Origin: Flavobacterium sp. FEMGT703F
GTDB taxonomy: Bacteria; Bacteroidota; Bacteroidia; Flavobacteriales; Flavobacteriaceae
DNA: 64,000 bases
Reading direction: 5' to 3'
Assembly (NCBI GenBank): GCA_002786385.1
Contig: PGCN01000018.1
Span: 1-64,000 of the forward strand
A program made the translations under genes and the position numbers. Numbering within the stretch: the first letter of the stretch is position 1; the number at the start of each line of letters is the position of its first letter. The notes beneath the pieces were generated by a model. The model saw only the letters and a list, made by a program, of their open reading frames with translations. It was not told the origin of the DNA and made no database searches. This document shows, in pieces, positions 7,265 to 16,409 of this stretch.

Positions 7265-8155
7265 TTAACGATTCATTCTCATTTGGAATCCGCCTCGGCC
7301 ACCCATTTCGCTCATTTCTTCCATTTTCTTGATGACAATTTCATCGTATTCTTTTTGAGACACTTCTTTGCCGGCGGCAGGTGCTTTGATATCGGCTTTT
7401 TCTTTGGGATTCAAAACCACTTTAGAACACAAAATGGTCGTTTTACCATCGTTGACTTCTAAGATTAATCCGGGTAATCCCCAATACCCTTCCGGACCTT
7501 GGTTTACCGGAATTTCAGGGGTATACCAAGCTGTAATGGTAATCTCTTTGGGCATTTCTATTTGATCCATGAAGCTGGTTTTTGCACCTTCTTTGGCTTC
7601 TTCTTTCGCTTTATCGTCTTTCTTTTCTTCTTCCTTTTTTGGACGGAAGTTTCGGAAATCGGTTTTACTGGCCGGAATTACGGCAGTCGCTTTGAAACAA
7701 TTGTAACCGCCAATTACACGGGTTTCTCCGGTCATTTGCCAATTGTAGGTCTTTAAAGAATCTTTCACCAAAAACTCTTTGCCCATGAATTCTTTGTCGA
7801 CTTTATAAATTTTTTCCTTTACGTTTTTATAGTAAGTTCCGCCGCCGCCCATCATGGAGCTCATCATACGGAATCCGCCACCGCCTTGACCCGGAGTGTC
7901 GAGTTTTTCTTCTTCTTTATAGATGGAAGCCGACTTATCGAAATTCAGAAAAAACGTTTTCTCAAACATTTTTTTCATGCGTTCTTCAATCATTTTTTGC
8001 ATTTCGGGCGTGATTTCGCGGTTGCCTTCAAAACGCGATTTGAAATCTGCCGTACTGGTTTTGGATTCATACACTGCCATTCCTTGGAAATCTTTTTGGG
8101 CGTGCGAGGCTAAATAAGAAAAAAGAAAATACGAAGCGAATACTATTTTTTTCAT
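7265..8155 (-). CDS. GLPGLI family protein (paralogue)
   Basis: The start is placed at ATG 8155 because MKKIVFASYFLFSYLASHAQ is a clean signal peptide. An upstream in-frame start at 8209 would add an implausible 18 residues. The 296-residue protein shares YWGLPGLILEVNDG, YNCFKA and ILCSKV with the next gene, and has in addition a Gly/Met-rich loop (GQGGGGFRMMSSMMGGGG) and a lysine/glutamate-rich linker near residue 180. A Met/Gly/Arg-rich tail (GGRGGFQMRMNR) ends it. It is the first gene of the presumed three-gene operon. The role is unknown. Confidence 0.85.
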   Translation of the reverse strand: MKKIVFASYFLFSYLASHAQKDFQGMAVYESKTSTADFKSRFEGNREITPEMQKMIEERMKKMFEKTFFLNFDKSASIYKEEEKLDTPGQGGGGFRMMSSMMGGGGTYYKNVKEKIYKVDKEFMGKEFLVKDSLKTYNWQMTGETRVIGGYNCFKATAVIPASKTDFRNFRPKKEEEKKDDKAKEEAKEGAKTSFMDQIEMPKEITITAWYTPEIPVNQGPEGYWGLPGLILEVNDGKTTILCSKVVLNPKEKADIKAPAAGKEVSQKEYDEIVIKKMEEMSEMGGRGGFQMRMNR

Positions 8156-8271
8156 TGTTTTTAGGTTTTGATAACAAATATGACGAATCAATTTGTAAAC
8201 TGTTACCAATGTTATGTTAAAAAATCAGTTTTATCTTGGAAAAATCAGCCTCAATAATTTATCTTAGCTAG

Positions 8272-9066
8272 ATGAATAAGCTACTTTTTTCATTGCTCAC
8301 AGTGCTCTTGTTTTCCAACGGTTTAGCCCAAAACTCACGTTTGGAAACCAAATTGCTACAAACACAAATCTTGACCGATAAAGTTTTTAAAGGCTTTGAC
8401 GGTTTGGGTAATGAATATTTTGTCAAAAACAACGTGTTCATCAAGCAAAGCGAAACCGAAACATGGGAATACAAAAACGTAGCTTTGGGAAAAATTAGTG
8501 CTGTAGACATTATCAATCCGTTGAAAATTGTGTTGTTTTACGAAGACTTCAACACGGTTATTTTACTCGACAACCAACTGAATGAAATCCAAAAGCTGAA
8601 TCTCTTCGATATTGACAACACTATTTTTGCGTCTAAAATCGGTATGGCTTCTCAAAATCAGTTTTGGATTTACAACGCCTTGACCCAACAAATCATGTTG
8701 TTCGATTATTTAAAAAACACATCTAAAAACATCGGAAATCCCATCCAAGAAAACATCAAGTTCACGCAATCCGACTTCAATCATTTTTATTGGATAGACG
8801 AAGTAAACAACTGGTACAGCATTGATATATTCGGGAAAGTAACCTTATTGGCCAACATTCCGCCGTTTGAAAACCTCCAAATTATTGACGCTCAAACCTT
8901 GTTGTTTGTAAAAGACAACGTGCTTTACTGTTTGAGTACCAAAACCAAATCGGTTTTCGAAATTCAAATTGTTGAGAAATCGTTCCCTAATTTTTATTTC
9001 AAAGACCAAATTTTAGCTATTTTTACCGACCAACAACTTAAGAAGTATAAAATAAAATTACCATAA
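8272..9066 (+). CDS. Conserved exported protein of unknown function
   Basis: The 264-residue product starts with a signal peptide (MNKLLFSLLTVLLFSNGLAQ). It contains repeated beta-strand units such as KVFKGFDGLGNEYFVKNN and WYSIDIFGKVTLLANI, which resemble a small beta-propeller, though I cannot assign a family. A TATCTTAG -7 element at 8260-8267 lies only four bases before the ATG, with TTG at 8236-8238, so the message may be nearly leaderless. Its stop overlaps the start of the kinase gene by one base (TAATG), so the two are translationally coupled. Confidence 0.75.
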   Translation: MNKLLFSLLTVLLFSNGLAQNSRLETKLLQTQILTDKVFKGFDGLGNEYFVKNNVFIKQSETETWEYKNVALGKISAVDIINPLKIVLFYEDFNTVILLDNQLNEIQKLNLFDIDNTIFASKIGMASQNQFWIYNALTQQIMLFDYLKNTSKNIGNPIQENIKFTQSDFNHFYWIDEVNNWYSIDIFGKVTLLANIPPFENLQIIDAQTLLFVKDNVLYCLSTKTKSVFEIQIVEKSFPNFYFKDQILAIFTDQQLKKYKIKLP

Positions 9067-9680
9067 TGCACATAGCGGTAGCCGGAAACATAGGAGCAGG
9101 AAAAACAACGTTAACCCGATTTTTAGCCAAACATTTCAAATGGGAACCTCATTTTGAAGATGTGGTAGACAATCCGTATTTGGATGATTTCTATCATCAA
9201 ATGGAGCGTTGGTCGTTCAACCTGCAAATCTATTTCTTGAATTCGCGCTTCCGTCAGGTGTTGCAAATTCGCGAAAGCGGTAAAAACATCATTCAAGATC
9301 GTACGATTTATGAAGATGCGCACATTTTCGCACCCAACTTGCATGCTATGGGTTTAATGACCAACCGCGATTTCCAAAACTATACTTCGCTTTTCGAATT
9401 GATGGAAGGTTTGGTAGGTGCGCCGGATTTGTTGATTTATTTGAGAAGTTCGATTCCGAATTTGGTTTCGCAAATCCACAAACGAGGTCGCGATTACGAA
9501 AACACCATTTCCATTGACTATTTGAGCCGATTAAACGAGCGCTACGAAGCTTGGATTACCACCTACGACAAAGGAAAATTATTGATCATTGATGTAGACA
9601 ATGTTGATTTCGTGAACAATCCGGAAGATTTAGGAATGATTATCAACCGTATTGACGCTGAGATCAACGGTTTGTTTTAA
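9066..9680 (+). CDS. Deoxynucleoside kinase (deoxyadenosine/deoxyguanosine type)
   Basis: This cytosolic enzyme of the nucleoside salvage pathway phosphorylates deoxynucleosides with ATP. The P-loop GNIGAGKTT is at residues 7-15. The DRTIYEDAHIF stretch (about residue 79) matches the DRS-type motif, and RGRDYE (about 138) matches the arginine-rich lid. The 204 residues are typical of the dNK family. It is coupled by a one-base overlap to the exported protein before it. The exact base preference cannot be read from sequence. Confidence 0.9.
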   Translation: MHIAVAGNIGAGKTTLTRFLAKHFKWEPHFEDVVDNPYLDDFYHQMERWSFNLQIYFLNSRFRQVLQIRESGKNIIQDRTIYEDAHIFAPNLHAMGLMTNRDFQNYTSLFELMEGLVGAPDLLIYLRSSIPNLVSQIHKRGRDYENTISIDYLSRLNERYEAWITTYDKGKLLIIDVDNVDFVNNPEDLGMIINRIDAEINGLF

Positions 9681-9689
9681 TATTTAGGA

Positions 9690-9800
9690 GCGAAAGTTTC
9701 GGGCATTTTTGCTCCCGAAGTTTCGGGACCGTTTTCCCGCTATACATTACAATCTCGTCCCAAAAGACGAGATTTTCATTTCTATCGGGGCTAAAAAGGT
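9690..9800. repeat. Intergenic repeat region, relative of the 3557 element (copy 2)
   Basis: The gap between convergent genes holds GCGAAAGTTTCGGGC and CTCCCGAAGTTTCGGGAC, which resemble each other, and the hairpin AATCTCGTC-CCAAAA-GACGAGATT. On the minus strand it begins AGCCCCGATAGAA, the same start as the repeat at 3557. It may also act as terminator for the genes on either side. Confidence 0.5.
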
Positions 9801-9817
9801 TTTGTCTTTTGCAAAGT

Positions 9818-12325
9818 TTAGTGTTTCATAACCTCAAAAAGCGATGTTACACGAATGGCTTTTACCGGTTTCGTCAACTTAATTGTCACTTTCTGTCTTG
9901 GCAAAATATCAAAATAATTATCACTGAAAAAGGTATCTTCTTCCGAAGACAAATAAACATTTTTGGCTAATACATCCGAAGTAATCTCATAAGTGAAGTC
10001 GTCAATTTTACTGATTTGAATATTCGGCTTGGTCAATTGCAAATCTTTGGGTTTGACAAAATAATATAAGCCTTTTGACGTTTTACCCGTAGCTGTTGTA
10101 CAAGTCACGGAAATCAACATTTGACGAAGATTTTTAGCACTGTAATTCTCTTTAGGAGTAGCTGAAAGTACTTCATTCGAATTGGCTTCAATATCAAACT
10201 CTACTTCGTATCCGTCAATAGGATTCCCGTTAAAATCCATTACTTCTTCCACTAAAGTAATGTGATGCGGTATCGGCTCGTCGTTGATTACTCTGACTTC
10301 ATAATTCACTTCATTTGCAGTAATATCAACCAGTATAGGATTAAAACTCCGCTTCGCCTCGTATTGAAATGCTTTCCATCTACCGTAATAATCTACCGAA
10401 CTCCAGGAAGTCACCGGCCAACAATCGTTGAGTTGCCAAAAAAGCGTTCCCATACAATTGGGCTTTGCCCGGCGATGCGCTTCAATAGCCGTTTTCATGC
10501 CTTCGGCTTGCAGCAATTGCGACACATAAATGTAGTCTTCAAAATTGGTTGGTACTTGATAATCTCTCGCCATGTACTCGTTGATGGTTTGGTAACCCGT
10601 TGGATGCTTTTGGTGATTTTTAACCGCTTCTGAGTCAAAGTTAAGTTCGTCACTTTTGGCAAAAGCCAAAAACGTTTTCTTCTCCGGCAGGCCTTGAAAA
10701 CCGTATTCGCTCATAAATCGCCCGACTTTCATTTCATACATTTCAAACGGTTCCAAACCCCACCAAACACCCCAATAATGCGCATCACCACTCAACAAGC
10801 TTTCTTTTCTACCCCAACCAATGGATGGAGAAGACGGCCAATAGCGGTTTTCATTTTTAGCCAATAAACTGTCGAGTGTTTTCGGAATCAATTCATGAAA
10901 CAACTTTTGGTAATCGTTCCAAATCTTAGTCGAATCGGCTTCTGAATATTTATATTGCTTCTGCCAACCCCAATTGTGCCAGCCTTCGTCATTTTCGTTA
11001 TTACCACACCAAAGCGCAATACTCGGATGGTTTTGCAAACGGGTGACATTGTCGACGACTTCTTGTTTGACATTCTCTAAAAAGGCTTCATCACCGGGAT
11101 ACATGGCGCAAGCAAACATAAAATCCTGCCACACTAAAATGCCGTTTGTATCACAGGCTTCGTAAAAAGCGTCATCCGCATAGACTCCGCCGCCCCAAAC
11201 CCGCAACATATTCATATTCGCATCGACCGCATTTTTGACGATGGATTGGTACACAGAATCGGTTACACGCGGCAAAAAACTATCGGGCGGAATGACATTT
11301 GCGCCTTTTATATACACCGGTTGGCCATTGACTTTAAAATAAAAACTTATTCCAATATCATCCTTTTCCTGAACCAGTTCAATCGTTCGCAAACCGAGAG
11401 TCACTTTTTGGGAATCGATTACTTGCATGTCTTTGATTAAATGAATATCGAACGGATACAAATGGGCTTCACCCAAACCATTCGGCCACCACAATTTTGG
11501 GTTTTTGATTTCGTAGGAGAATGACAAAGTATTTTGGCCTTTTTGAAGTTGGATTTCCTCCGTTTTATCGTTGATTTTTAATTGGTATTGCCCAACTTTG
11601 TTGGTGTTGATATCGACAGAAAACACCACTTTCGCCAATGTTTTGTCTGTCAAATCCTGATTAGTTTTGACTTGCGATAGAATAGCATTGTCCCAAAAAC
11701 GAAGCACAACTTTCTTATAAATTCCGGCTGTAACGAATCGCGGTCCCCAATCCCAACCGAAATGATATTGCGCTTTTCGGGTAAACACTTTTTCATCCCC
11801 CGGTAAAGTATACGGTAGCTTTTTGGCTTCTTCCTTTCCTTTTTTAACCGCAGAAGCAAAAGTGATTTGAAGTTTATTCTGCCCCACTTTCAGCACTCTT
11901 TTAACGTCGACTTTCCAAGTGCGGAACATGTTGTCGGCAGAGAGAATTTTGGTGCCGTTCAGATAAACTTCGGCAAAAGTATCTAAGCCATCGAAATGTA
12001 AAATTGCATTTTGATGTTTCAGTTCTGCTTTAGAAATAGTAAAAGTTGTTTGGTACTGCCAATCTTCGTTTTCAATCCATTGCAATTGTTTTTCATTGGC
12101 ACCGAAAAAAGGATCAGAGATTAATTGATTGGACAATAAATCGGTGTGCACCGTTCCGGGAACTTTGGCCGGAAACCATTGATTGTCATTTCCTTTTCTG
12201 AAATTCCATGGTTCCTTACCTAAATTGCGCGCGCTGTTTTGCGCCAAAGTTACTGTTGAAAACCACAATAACAAAAGCAACAAACGCAGCTTATAATTTG
12301 AACCATATAAGACATTTAAGTTCAT
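9818..12325 (-). CDS. Beta-mannosidase, glycoside hydrolase family 2
   Basis: This exported enzyme (signal peptide to about residue 29, LWFSTVTLAQ) should release beta-linked mannose. The domain order is a GH2 sugar-binding sandwich (about 35-205), an immunoglobulin-like domain (about 210-315), the TIM barrel (about 320-650) and C-terminal beta domains. The acid/base is in GNNEN (E444) and the nucleophile in MSEYG (E540). The 835 residues fit the mannosidase branch (MANBA-like). It overlaps the cutC stop by four bases (ATGA). Its operon partners are a hexosaminidase and a glycosylasparaginase, so the Man-beta-1,4-GlcNAc bond of the N-glycan core is a likely target. Confidence 0.9.
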   Translation of the reverse strand: MNLNVLYGSNYKLRLLLLLLWFSTVTLAQNSARNLGKEPWNFRKGNDNQWFPAKVPGTVHTDLLSNQLISDPFFGANEKQLQWIENEDWQYQTTFTISKAELKHQNAILHFDGLDTFAEVYLNGTKILSADNMFRTWKVDVKRVLKVGQNKLQITFASAVKKGKEEAKKLPYTLPGDEKVFTRKAQYHFGWDWGPRFVTAGIYKKVVLRFWDNAILSQVKTNQDLTDKTLAKVVFSVDINTNKVGQYQLKINDKTEEIQLQKGQNTLSFSYEIKNPKLWWPNGLGEAHLYPFDIHLIKDMQVIDSQKVTLGLRTIELVQEKDDIGISFYFKVNGQPVYIKGANVIPPDSFLPRVTDSVYQSIVKNAVDANMNMLRVWGGGVYADDAFYEACDTNGILVWQDFMFACAMYPGDEAFLENVKQEVVDNVTRLQNHPSIALWCGNNENDEGWHNWGWQKQYKYSEADSTKIWNDYQKLFHELIPKTLDSLLAKNENRYWPSSPSIGWGRKESLLSGDAHYWGVWWGLEPFEMYEMKVGRFMSEYGFQGLPEKKTFLAFAKSDELNFDSEAVKNHQKHPTGYQTINEYMARDYQVPTNFEDYIYVSQLLQAEGMKTAIEAHRRAKPNCMGTLFWQLNDCWPVTSWSSVDYYGRWKAFQYEAKRSFNPILVDITANEVNYEVRVINDEPIPHHITLVEEVMDFNGNPIDGYEVEFDIEANSNEVLSATPKENYSAKNLRQMLISVTCTTATGKTSKGLYYFVKPKDLQLTKPNIQISKIDDFTYEITSDVLAKNVYLSSEEDTFFSDNYFDILPRQKVTIKLTKPVKAIRVTSLFEVMKH

Positions 12326-12987
12326 TGAAGATTTGATTTTAAAGTCTGAATTTCGATGGCGTTAGCGGTTTCACTTCCATCGGTTATAGCCGAAGAATGA
12401 TAAAAAATCGCTTTAGTATTTTGCTGAATCGTTTTGATATTAGTAGAACGTAAACCACCGCCGGGCATGATGGTGATTCGGTTATCAGCTTTGGAAACTA
12501 ATTCTTCCAGGCGATGCATTCCTTCACTCACATTGGGTTTTTGACCGGACGTTAAAATAGTTTTGAATCCACAAGTAATAATGTCTTCCAAAGCTTCAAA
12601 AGCATTTTCTACCTCATCAAAAGCGCGGTGAAACGTACAAGGAAAAGGTTTGGCCAACTCGACTAATACTTTATTTTGCTCATAATTAATGGTTTGGTCT
12701 TCTTTCAAAATTCCGAATACAAAACCGTCAACATTGAATTGTTTTAAAGCTGCAATATCGGCTTGCATTTGTTGAAACTCGGCTTCCGTACATACAAAAT
12801 TTCCGCCTCGTGGCCGAATCATAACGTACAAATCGATACTTAATTTTTCTCGGGCTTGTTTTACGATTTCAAAATTGGGTGTTGTGCCACCAACATCCAT
12901 TTCGTCACACAATTCTACTCTATCGGCACCATTTTCTTGGGCGATTAGAGCTGAATCTAAGTTGAAACAGGCGATTTCTAATTTCAT
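12322..12987 (-). CDS. cutC: CutC family TIM-barrel protein
   Basis: The start is set at ATG 12987, giving MKLEIACFN, the usual CutC N-terminus. An upstream ATG at 13020 would add eleven atypical residues. The 221-residue protein keeps family motifs GADRVELC, GGTTPNFE, MIRPRGGNF and FHRAFDE, with a GGGLRSTN phosphate-loop-like stretch near the end. CutC was named for copper homeostasis in E. coli, but its biochemical role is unsettled. Here it lies between glycosylasparaginase and beta-mannosidase genes and is translationally coupled to the latter, which hints at a role in carbohydrate metabolism. Confidence 0.92.
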   Translation of the reverse strand: MKLEIACFNLDSALIAQENGADRVELCDEMDVGGTTPNFEIVKQAREKLSIDLYVMIRPRGGNFVCTEAEFQQMQADIAALKQFNVDGFVFGILKEDQTINYEQNKVLVELAKPFPCTFHRAFDEVENAFEALEDIITCGFKTILTSGQKPNVSEGMHRLEELVSKADNRITIMPGGGLRSTNIKTIQQNTKAIFYHSSAITDGSETANAIEIQTLKSNLQ

Positions 12988-13052
12988 ATTGGAACTTTGA
13001 TTAGTCTGTTTTTTAGCCACAGATTACACGGATTGAACGGATTAGCAAAGAT

Positions 13053-14045
13053 TTATTTCAAAAAGTAATCAGCATCTACCAACTTATTCCCAGAATTATC
13101 ATTTACTGCATAGTTGAATCCGCCTTGAATACAATACGCTCCGTAGTTACCTTGTTTGTCTAAGGCGATGAACCCAACCTGAATATCTTTGAGGTTTTTG
13201 TTGCGATTTTGGGTGAGTTTTACAATGCGCGAAACGGCTTCTTCACAAGCTTGTTGCGGGGATTTTCCTTGTCTCATCAACTCGACTACCAAATGACAGC
13301 CCGCAATTCGGATGACTTCTTCTCCGTGACCGGTGGCTGTGGCGGCTCCGATTTCGTTATCAACATACAAACCCGCTCCTATAATGGGCGAATCACCTAC
13401 TCGACCGTGCATTTTAAACGCCATGCCGCTCGTGGTACAAGCGCCTGATAAATTGCCGTGTACATCCAAAGCAATCATCCCAATCGTATCATGATTTTCG
13501 ATATTGGCAATAGGTTTGTACTGACTGGTTTTGAGCCATTCCTTCCACTCTTTTTCGGAAGCTTCTACTAAGAGGTTTTCTTTTTTGAACCCTTGAGAAA
13601 GAGCAAATTGCAGTGCGCCATCGCCGACCAACATTACATGCGGTGTTTTTTCCATAACAGCGCGCGCCACAGAAATGGGATGTTTGATGTGTTCCAAAGC
13701 GGCTACCGAACCGATATTTGAAAACTCATCCATGATACAAGCATCCAGTGTCACTTTACCATCTCTGTCAGGACGTCCGCCGTAACCGACACTTCTCTCC
13801 GTTGGATCGCCTTCGGGAATTTTAACCCCAGCTTCTACGGCATCGAGCGCACGACCGTTATTCTTTAAAATTTCCCACGCGGCACCATTGGCTTGCACGC
13901 CGAAGTTCCAAGTGGAAATCACGATTGGCTTATTGATTTTACCGTTGGGTTTTACCGAATTATCTTCTTTCGAAGTAAACGATTGCAGCGCCAAGGCTAC
14001 GGAACCTGCGGCAGCTGTTTTAAGAAAATTTCTGCGATTGCTCAT
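13053..14045 (-). CDS. N4-(beta-N-acetylglucosaminyl)-L-asparaginase (glycosylasparaginase)
   Basis: It cleaves the GlcNAc-Asn bond that anchors N-glycans to peptide. The 330-residue precursor has a twin-arginine type N-terminus (RRNFLKTAAAGSVALAL), suggesting Tat export. The autocatalytic N-terminal nucleophile is Thr187 in HDTIGMIALD. Conserved Trp, Arg and Asp/Gly stretches (GGRPDRDGKVTLDACIMD; GRVGDSPIIGAG; GHGEE) fit this Ntn-hydrolase and distinguish it from plain L-asparaginases. Self-cleavage should yield chains of about 160 and 144 residues after signal removal. It starts two bases after the GH20 stop and is in the same operon. Confidence 0.92.
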   Translation of the reverse strand: MSNRRNFLKTAAAGSVALALQSFTSKEDNSVKPNGKINKPIVISTWNFGVQANGAAWEILKNNGRALDAVEAGVKIPEGDPTERSVGYGGRPDRDGKVTLDACIMDEFSNIGSVAALEHIKHPISVARAVMEKTPHVMLVGDGALQFALSQGFKKENLLVEASEKEWKEWLKTSQYKPIANIENHDTIGMIALDVHGNLSGACTTSGMAFKMHGRVGDSPIIGAGLYVDNEIGAATATGHGEEVIRIAGCHLVVELMRQGKSPQQACEEAVSRIVKLTQNRNKNLKDIQVGFIALDKQGNYGAYCIQGGFNYAVNDNSGNKLVDADYFLK

Positions 14046-14047
14046 GT

Positions 14048-16318
14048 TTATTCGACGGTTATTTCATCTGCAAAAAGCCACGCTTTATTTCCGGCGCCGG
14101 GTTGGCCGTCGGGTATAATACCGAAGTTTTCGACGGTGACTTTTACAAATTGAATGTTTTTATGATTGCATTTAATTTCGACTTGACCATTGGCTTGCTG
14201 AATTTCTTCGAAGGAAAAAGTGCCGACGGTTTCAAATTGCAGCATATCTTCCGAAACTTGGAACGTCACTTTTTTGGGAAAATAAATCCACGACGAAGGA
14301 CTGCTCAACAATCCAATACTTAAGTGATTGATTTTTTGTTTACTGCCTAAATCGATAGTCGCATTTAAATCGGTACCAGAAAAGCCCAACCAATGTTGAC
14401 CAAATTTGGCTTTATCGCCTTTGATGCCATCTACTAAAGTGAAACCACCGCCTTTAGCATAATTTCCACTGGGTTGGTTTTGCAACGACACCAATCGGCT
14501 CACCGCTTTGTGAATATGAAATGATTGTTCGGCGACATTGCCCTTGGCCAAACCATTTTCGAAATAAATCGCTTTTACGGTTTGCGATTTCGTGATTTCT
14601 AACGGTTGATTGTAAGACTTTGATTGTGCTGTAGGTAGCGTTCCATCAGTGGTAAAGTGAATTCCGTTAGTGGATTGATTCGTTTGTAACAGATACAGTA
14701 CACCATTACCTCCGGGTCTTGCCATAACATCTGTCGTAATTTCAAAAAGCGCTTTACTGTAGTTGATGCCTTTTTGATCTAATCTTTTAAAGTGTTGTAT
14801 CATTCGACTAACAAAATCAGAGTATTTCTCCGGTTTGGCCGTGCCCCAAACAACTTCTGAAAGCGCCATCATTCGGGGAAAAATCATGTATTCGACTTGT
14901 TCGGGCGATGTAATGTATTCCGTCCACAAATTGGCTTGTGCCCCTAAAATGTATTGGGATTCTTCCGAGGACAATTCTTTTGGAATCGGATTAAAAGCAT
15001 ACACCTTTTCCACCGGAGTATAGCCGCCAATGGCTAAAGGTCCGTTTTGCGGATTGCCTTGGTAATGGTCGAAATAACAATGCGAACCCGGAGTCATCAC
15101 TACGTAATGTTTTTCTTTGGCGGCAGCTATTCCGCCTTCGGTGCCGCGCCAACTCATTACCGCTGCGTTGGGTGCCAAACCACCTTCGAGAATTTCATCC
15201 CAACCGATGATTTTTCGGCCTTTACTGTTAACAAACTTTTCCATTCTTTGGATGAAATAACTTTGCAGTTCGTGTTCATCTTTGAGTCCTTTGGTTTTTA
15301 TCAGTCCTTGACAATGAGCGCAACTTTTCCATCGGGTTTTCGGGCATTCATCGCCACCGATATGGATGTATTGAGAAGGAAAAAGTGAAATAACTTCGGA
15401 TAAAATATTTTCCAGAAACGTGAAGGTTTCCTCCTTCGGACAAAACACATCGTCTAAAACACCCCATTGTTTCTCTACCTCAAACGGACCGCCGGTACAA
15501 GAATATTGAGGATAGGCTGCCAAAGCCGCTACAGCATGACCCGGCATTTCGATTTCGGGCACCACGGTAATGTGGCGTTGTTGGGCGTAAGCCACTACTT
15601 CTTTGATTTGGTCTTGGGTGTAAAATCCGCCGTAGCGAATGGTATCGTATTTTTGCTGGTTGTAATGGCCTACCATCGAACCGTTGCGCCATGCGCCGAC
15701 TTCAGTAAGTTTAGGATATTGTTTGATTTCGATACGCCAACCTTGATCATCGGTTAAATGCCAATGAAAAGTATTGAACTTATACATCGCCAAATAATCG
15801 ATATACTTTTTTACAAAATCTATGGAAAAGAAATGTCGAGCGCAATCGAGGTGCATGCCGCGCCATTTGAATTTAGGATAATCATTGATTTGTAAACACG
15901 GTATTTTGATTTCGCTTTTATTTTCGGAAGGAATCAGTTGTAACAGCGTTTGGATGCCGAAGAAAAAACCGGTATTATATTCGGCTTTGATAGCTATTGC
16001 ATTCTCGGAAACCGATAAATTATAGGGTTCTTTAATACCACTAGCGGCAGGAGCATCCAAATCAAAACTAAAACTAATTTTAGGACCATTCGACACAGGA
16101 ACGATTTTCAAATTTAATCCTGTTTGTTGTTTGATAGCAGTTTGAAGATACTGTGCTTCAAACATATTGACATCGGCCTGAATTACCGTTCTATCAGTTA
16201 ACAAAAAATTTCCTTTGCCTATTTTAACTTGACTTGGCTGTGGAATTAAAGGCAAAGAACTTTGTGAAAACACTATCGTCACAAAAAGAAGTAAAAAGGC
16301 AGTTAGTTTGGATGACAT
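14048..16318 (-). CDS. Beta-N-acetylhexosaminidase, glycoside hydrolase family 20
   Basis: The start is placed at ATG 16318, whose product begins with a good signal peptide (MSSKLTAFLLLFVTIVFSQ). The longer frame from 16360 adds 14 unlikely residues. Domain order in the 756 residues: GH20b N-terminal domain (about 20-140), catalytic TIM barrel (about 145-500) with the catalytic pair in HIGGDE, a chitobiase C-terminal-like domain (about 535-600, GIHFTTDGTLPT) and a discoidin-like C-terminal domain (about 625-750). It removes terminal GlcNAc/GalNAc, probably in the periplasm or on the outer membrane. It is the first gene of the glycan operon 16318-9818. Confidence 0.93.
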   Translation of the reverse strand: MSSKLTAFLLLFVTIVFSQSSLPLIPQPSQVKIGKGNFLLTDRTVIQADVNMFEAQYLQTAIKQQTGLNLKIVPVSNGPKISFSFDLDAPAASGIKEPYNLSVSENAIAIKAEYNTGFFFGIQTLLQLIPSENKSEIKIPCLQINDYPKFKWRGMHLDCARHFFSIDFVKKYIDYLAMYKFNTFHWHLTDDQGWRIEIKQYPKLTEVGAWRNGSMVGHYNQQKYDTIRYGGFYTQDQIKEVVAYAQQRHITVVPEIEMPGHAVAALAAYPQYSCTGGPFEVEKQWGVLDDVFCPKEETFTFLENILSEVISLFPSQYIHIGGDECPKTRWKSCAHCQGLIKTKGLKDEHELQSYFIQRMEKFVNSKGRKIIGWDEILEGGLAPNAAVMSWRGTEGGIAAAKEKHYVVMTPGSHCYFDHYQGNPQNGPLAIGGYTPVEKVYAFNPIPKELSSEESQYILGAQANLWTEYITSPEQVEYMIFPRMMALSEVVWGTAKPEKYSDFVSRMIQHFKRLDQKGINYSKALFEITTDVMARPGGNGVLYLLQTNQSTNGIHFTTDGTLPTAQSKSYNQPLEITKSQTVKAIYFENGLAKGNVAEQSFHIHKAVSRLVSLQNQPSGNYAKGGGFTLVDGIKGDKAKFGQHWLGFSGTDLNATIDLGSKQKINHLSIGLLSSPSSWIYFPKKVTFQVSEDMLQFETVGTFSFEEIQQANGQVEIKCNHKNIQFVKVTVENFGIIPDGQPGAGNKAWLFADEITVE

Positions 16319-16362
16319 GAAAATGTAGTTTGTTGAGCTAAAATAAACAAAAAAAGCCAATA

Positions 16363-16390
16363 AAAAAGCCCCGCAAATGCGGGGCTTTTT
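16363..16390. terminator. Bidirectional-type terminator after hppA
   Basis: AAAAAGCCCCGC and GCGGGGCTTTTT form a 12-bp stem with a 4-base loop (AAAT). It should end hppA transcription on the minus strand just before the hexosaminidase operon. Confidence 0.9.
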
Positions 16391-16409
16391 TATTTCTTAT
16401 AGCTTAAGA

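Noticed and set aside
9818..16318. Glycan operon considered as a full polysaccharide utilisation locus
   Set aside because: No SusC/SusD pair or regulator is adjacent, so only the enzyme operon is supported.
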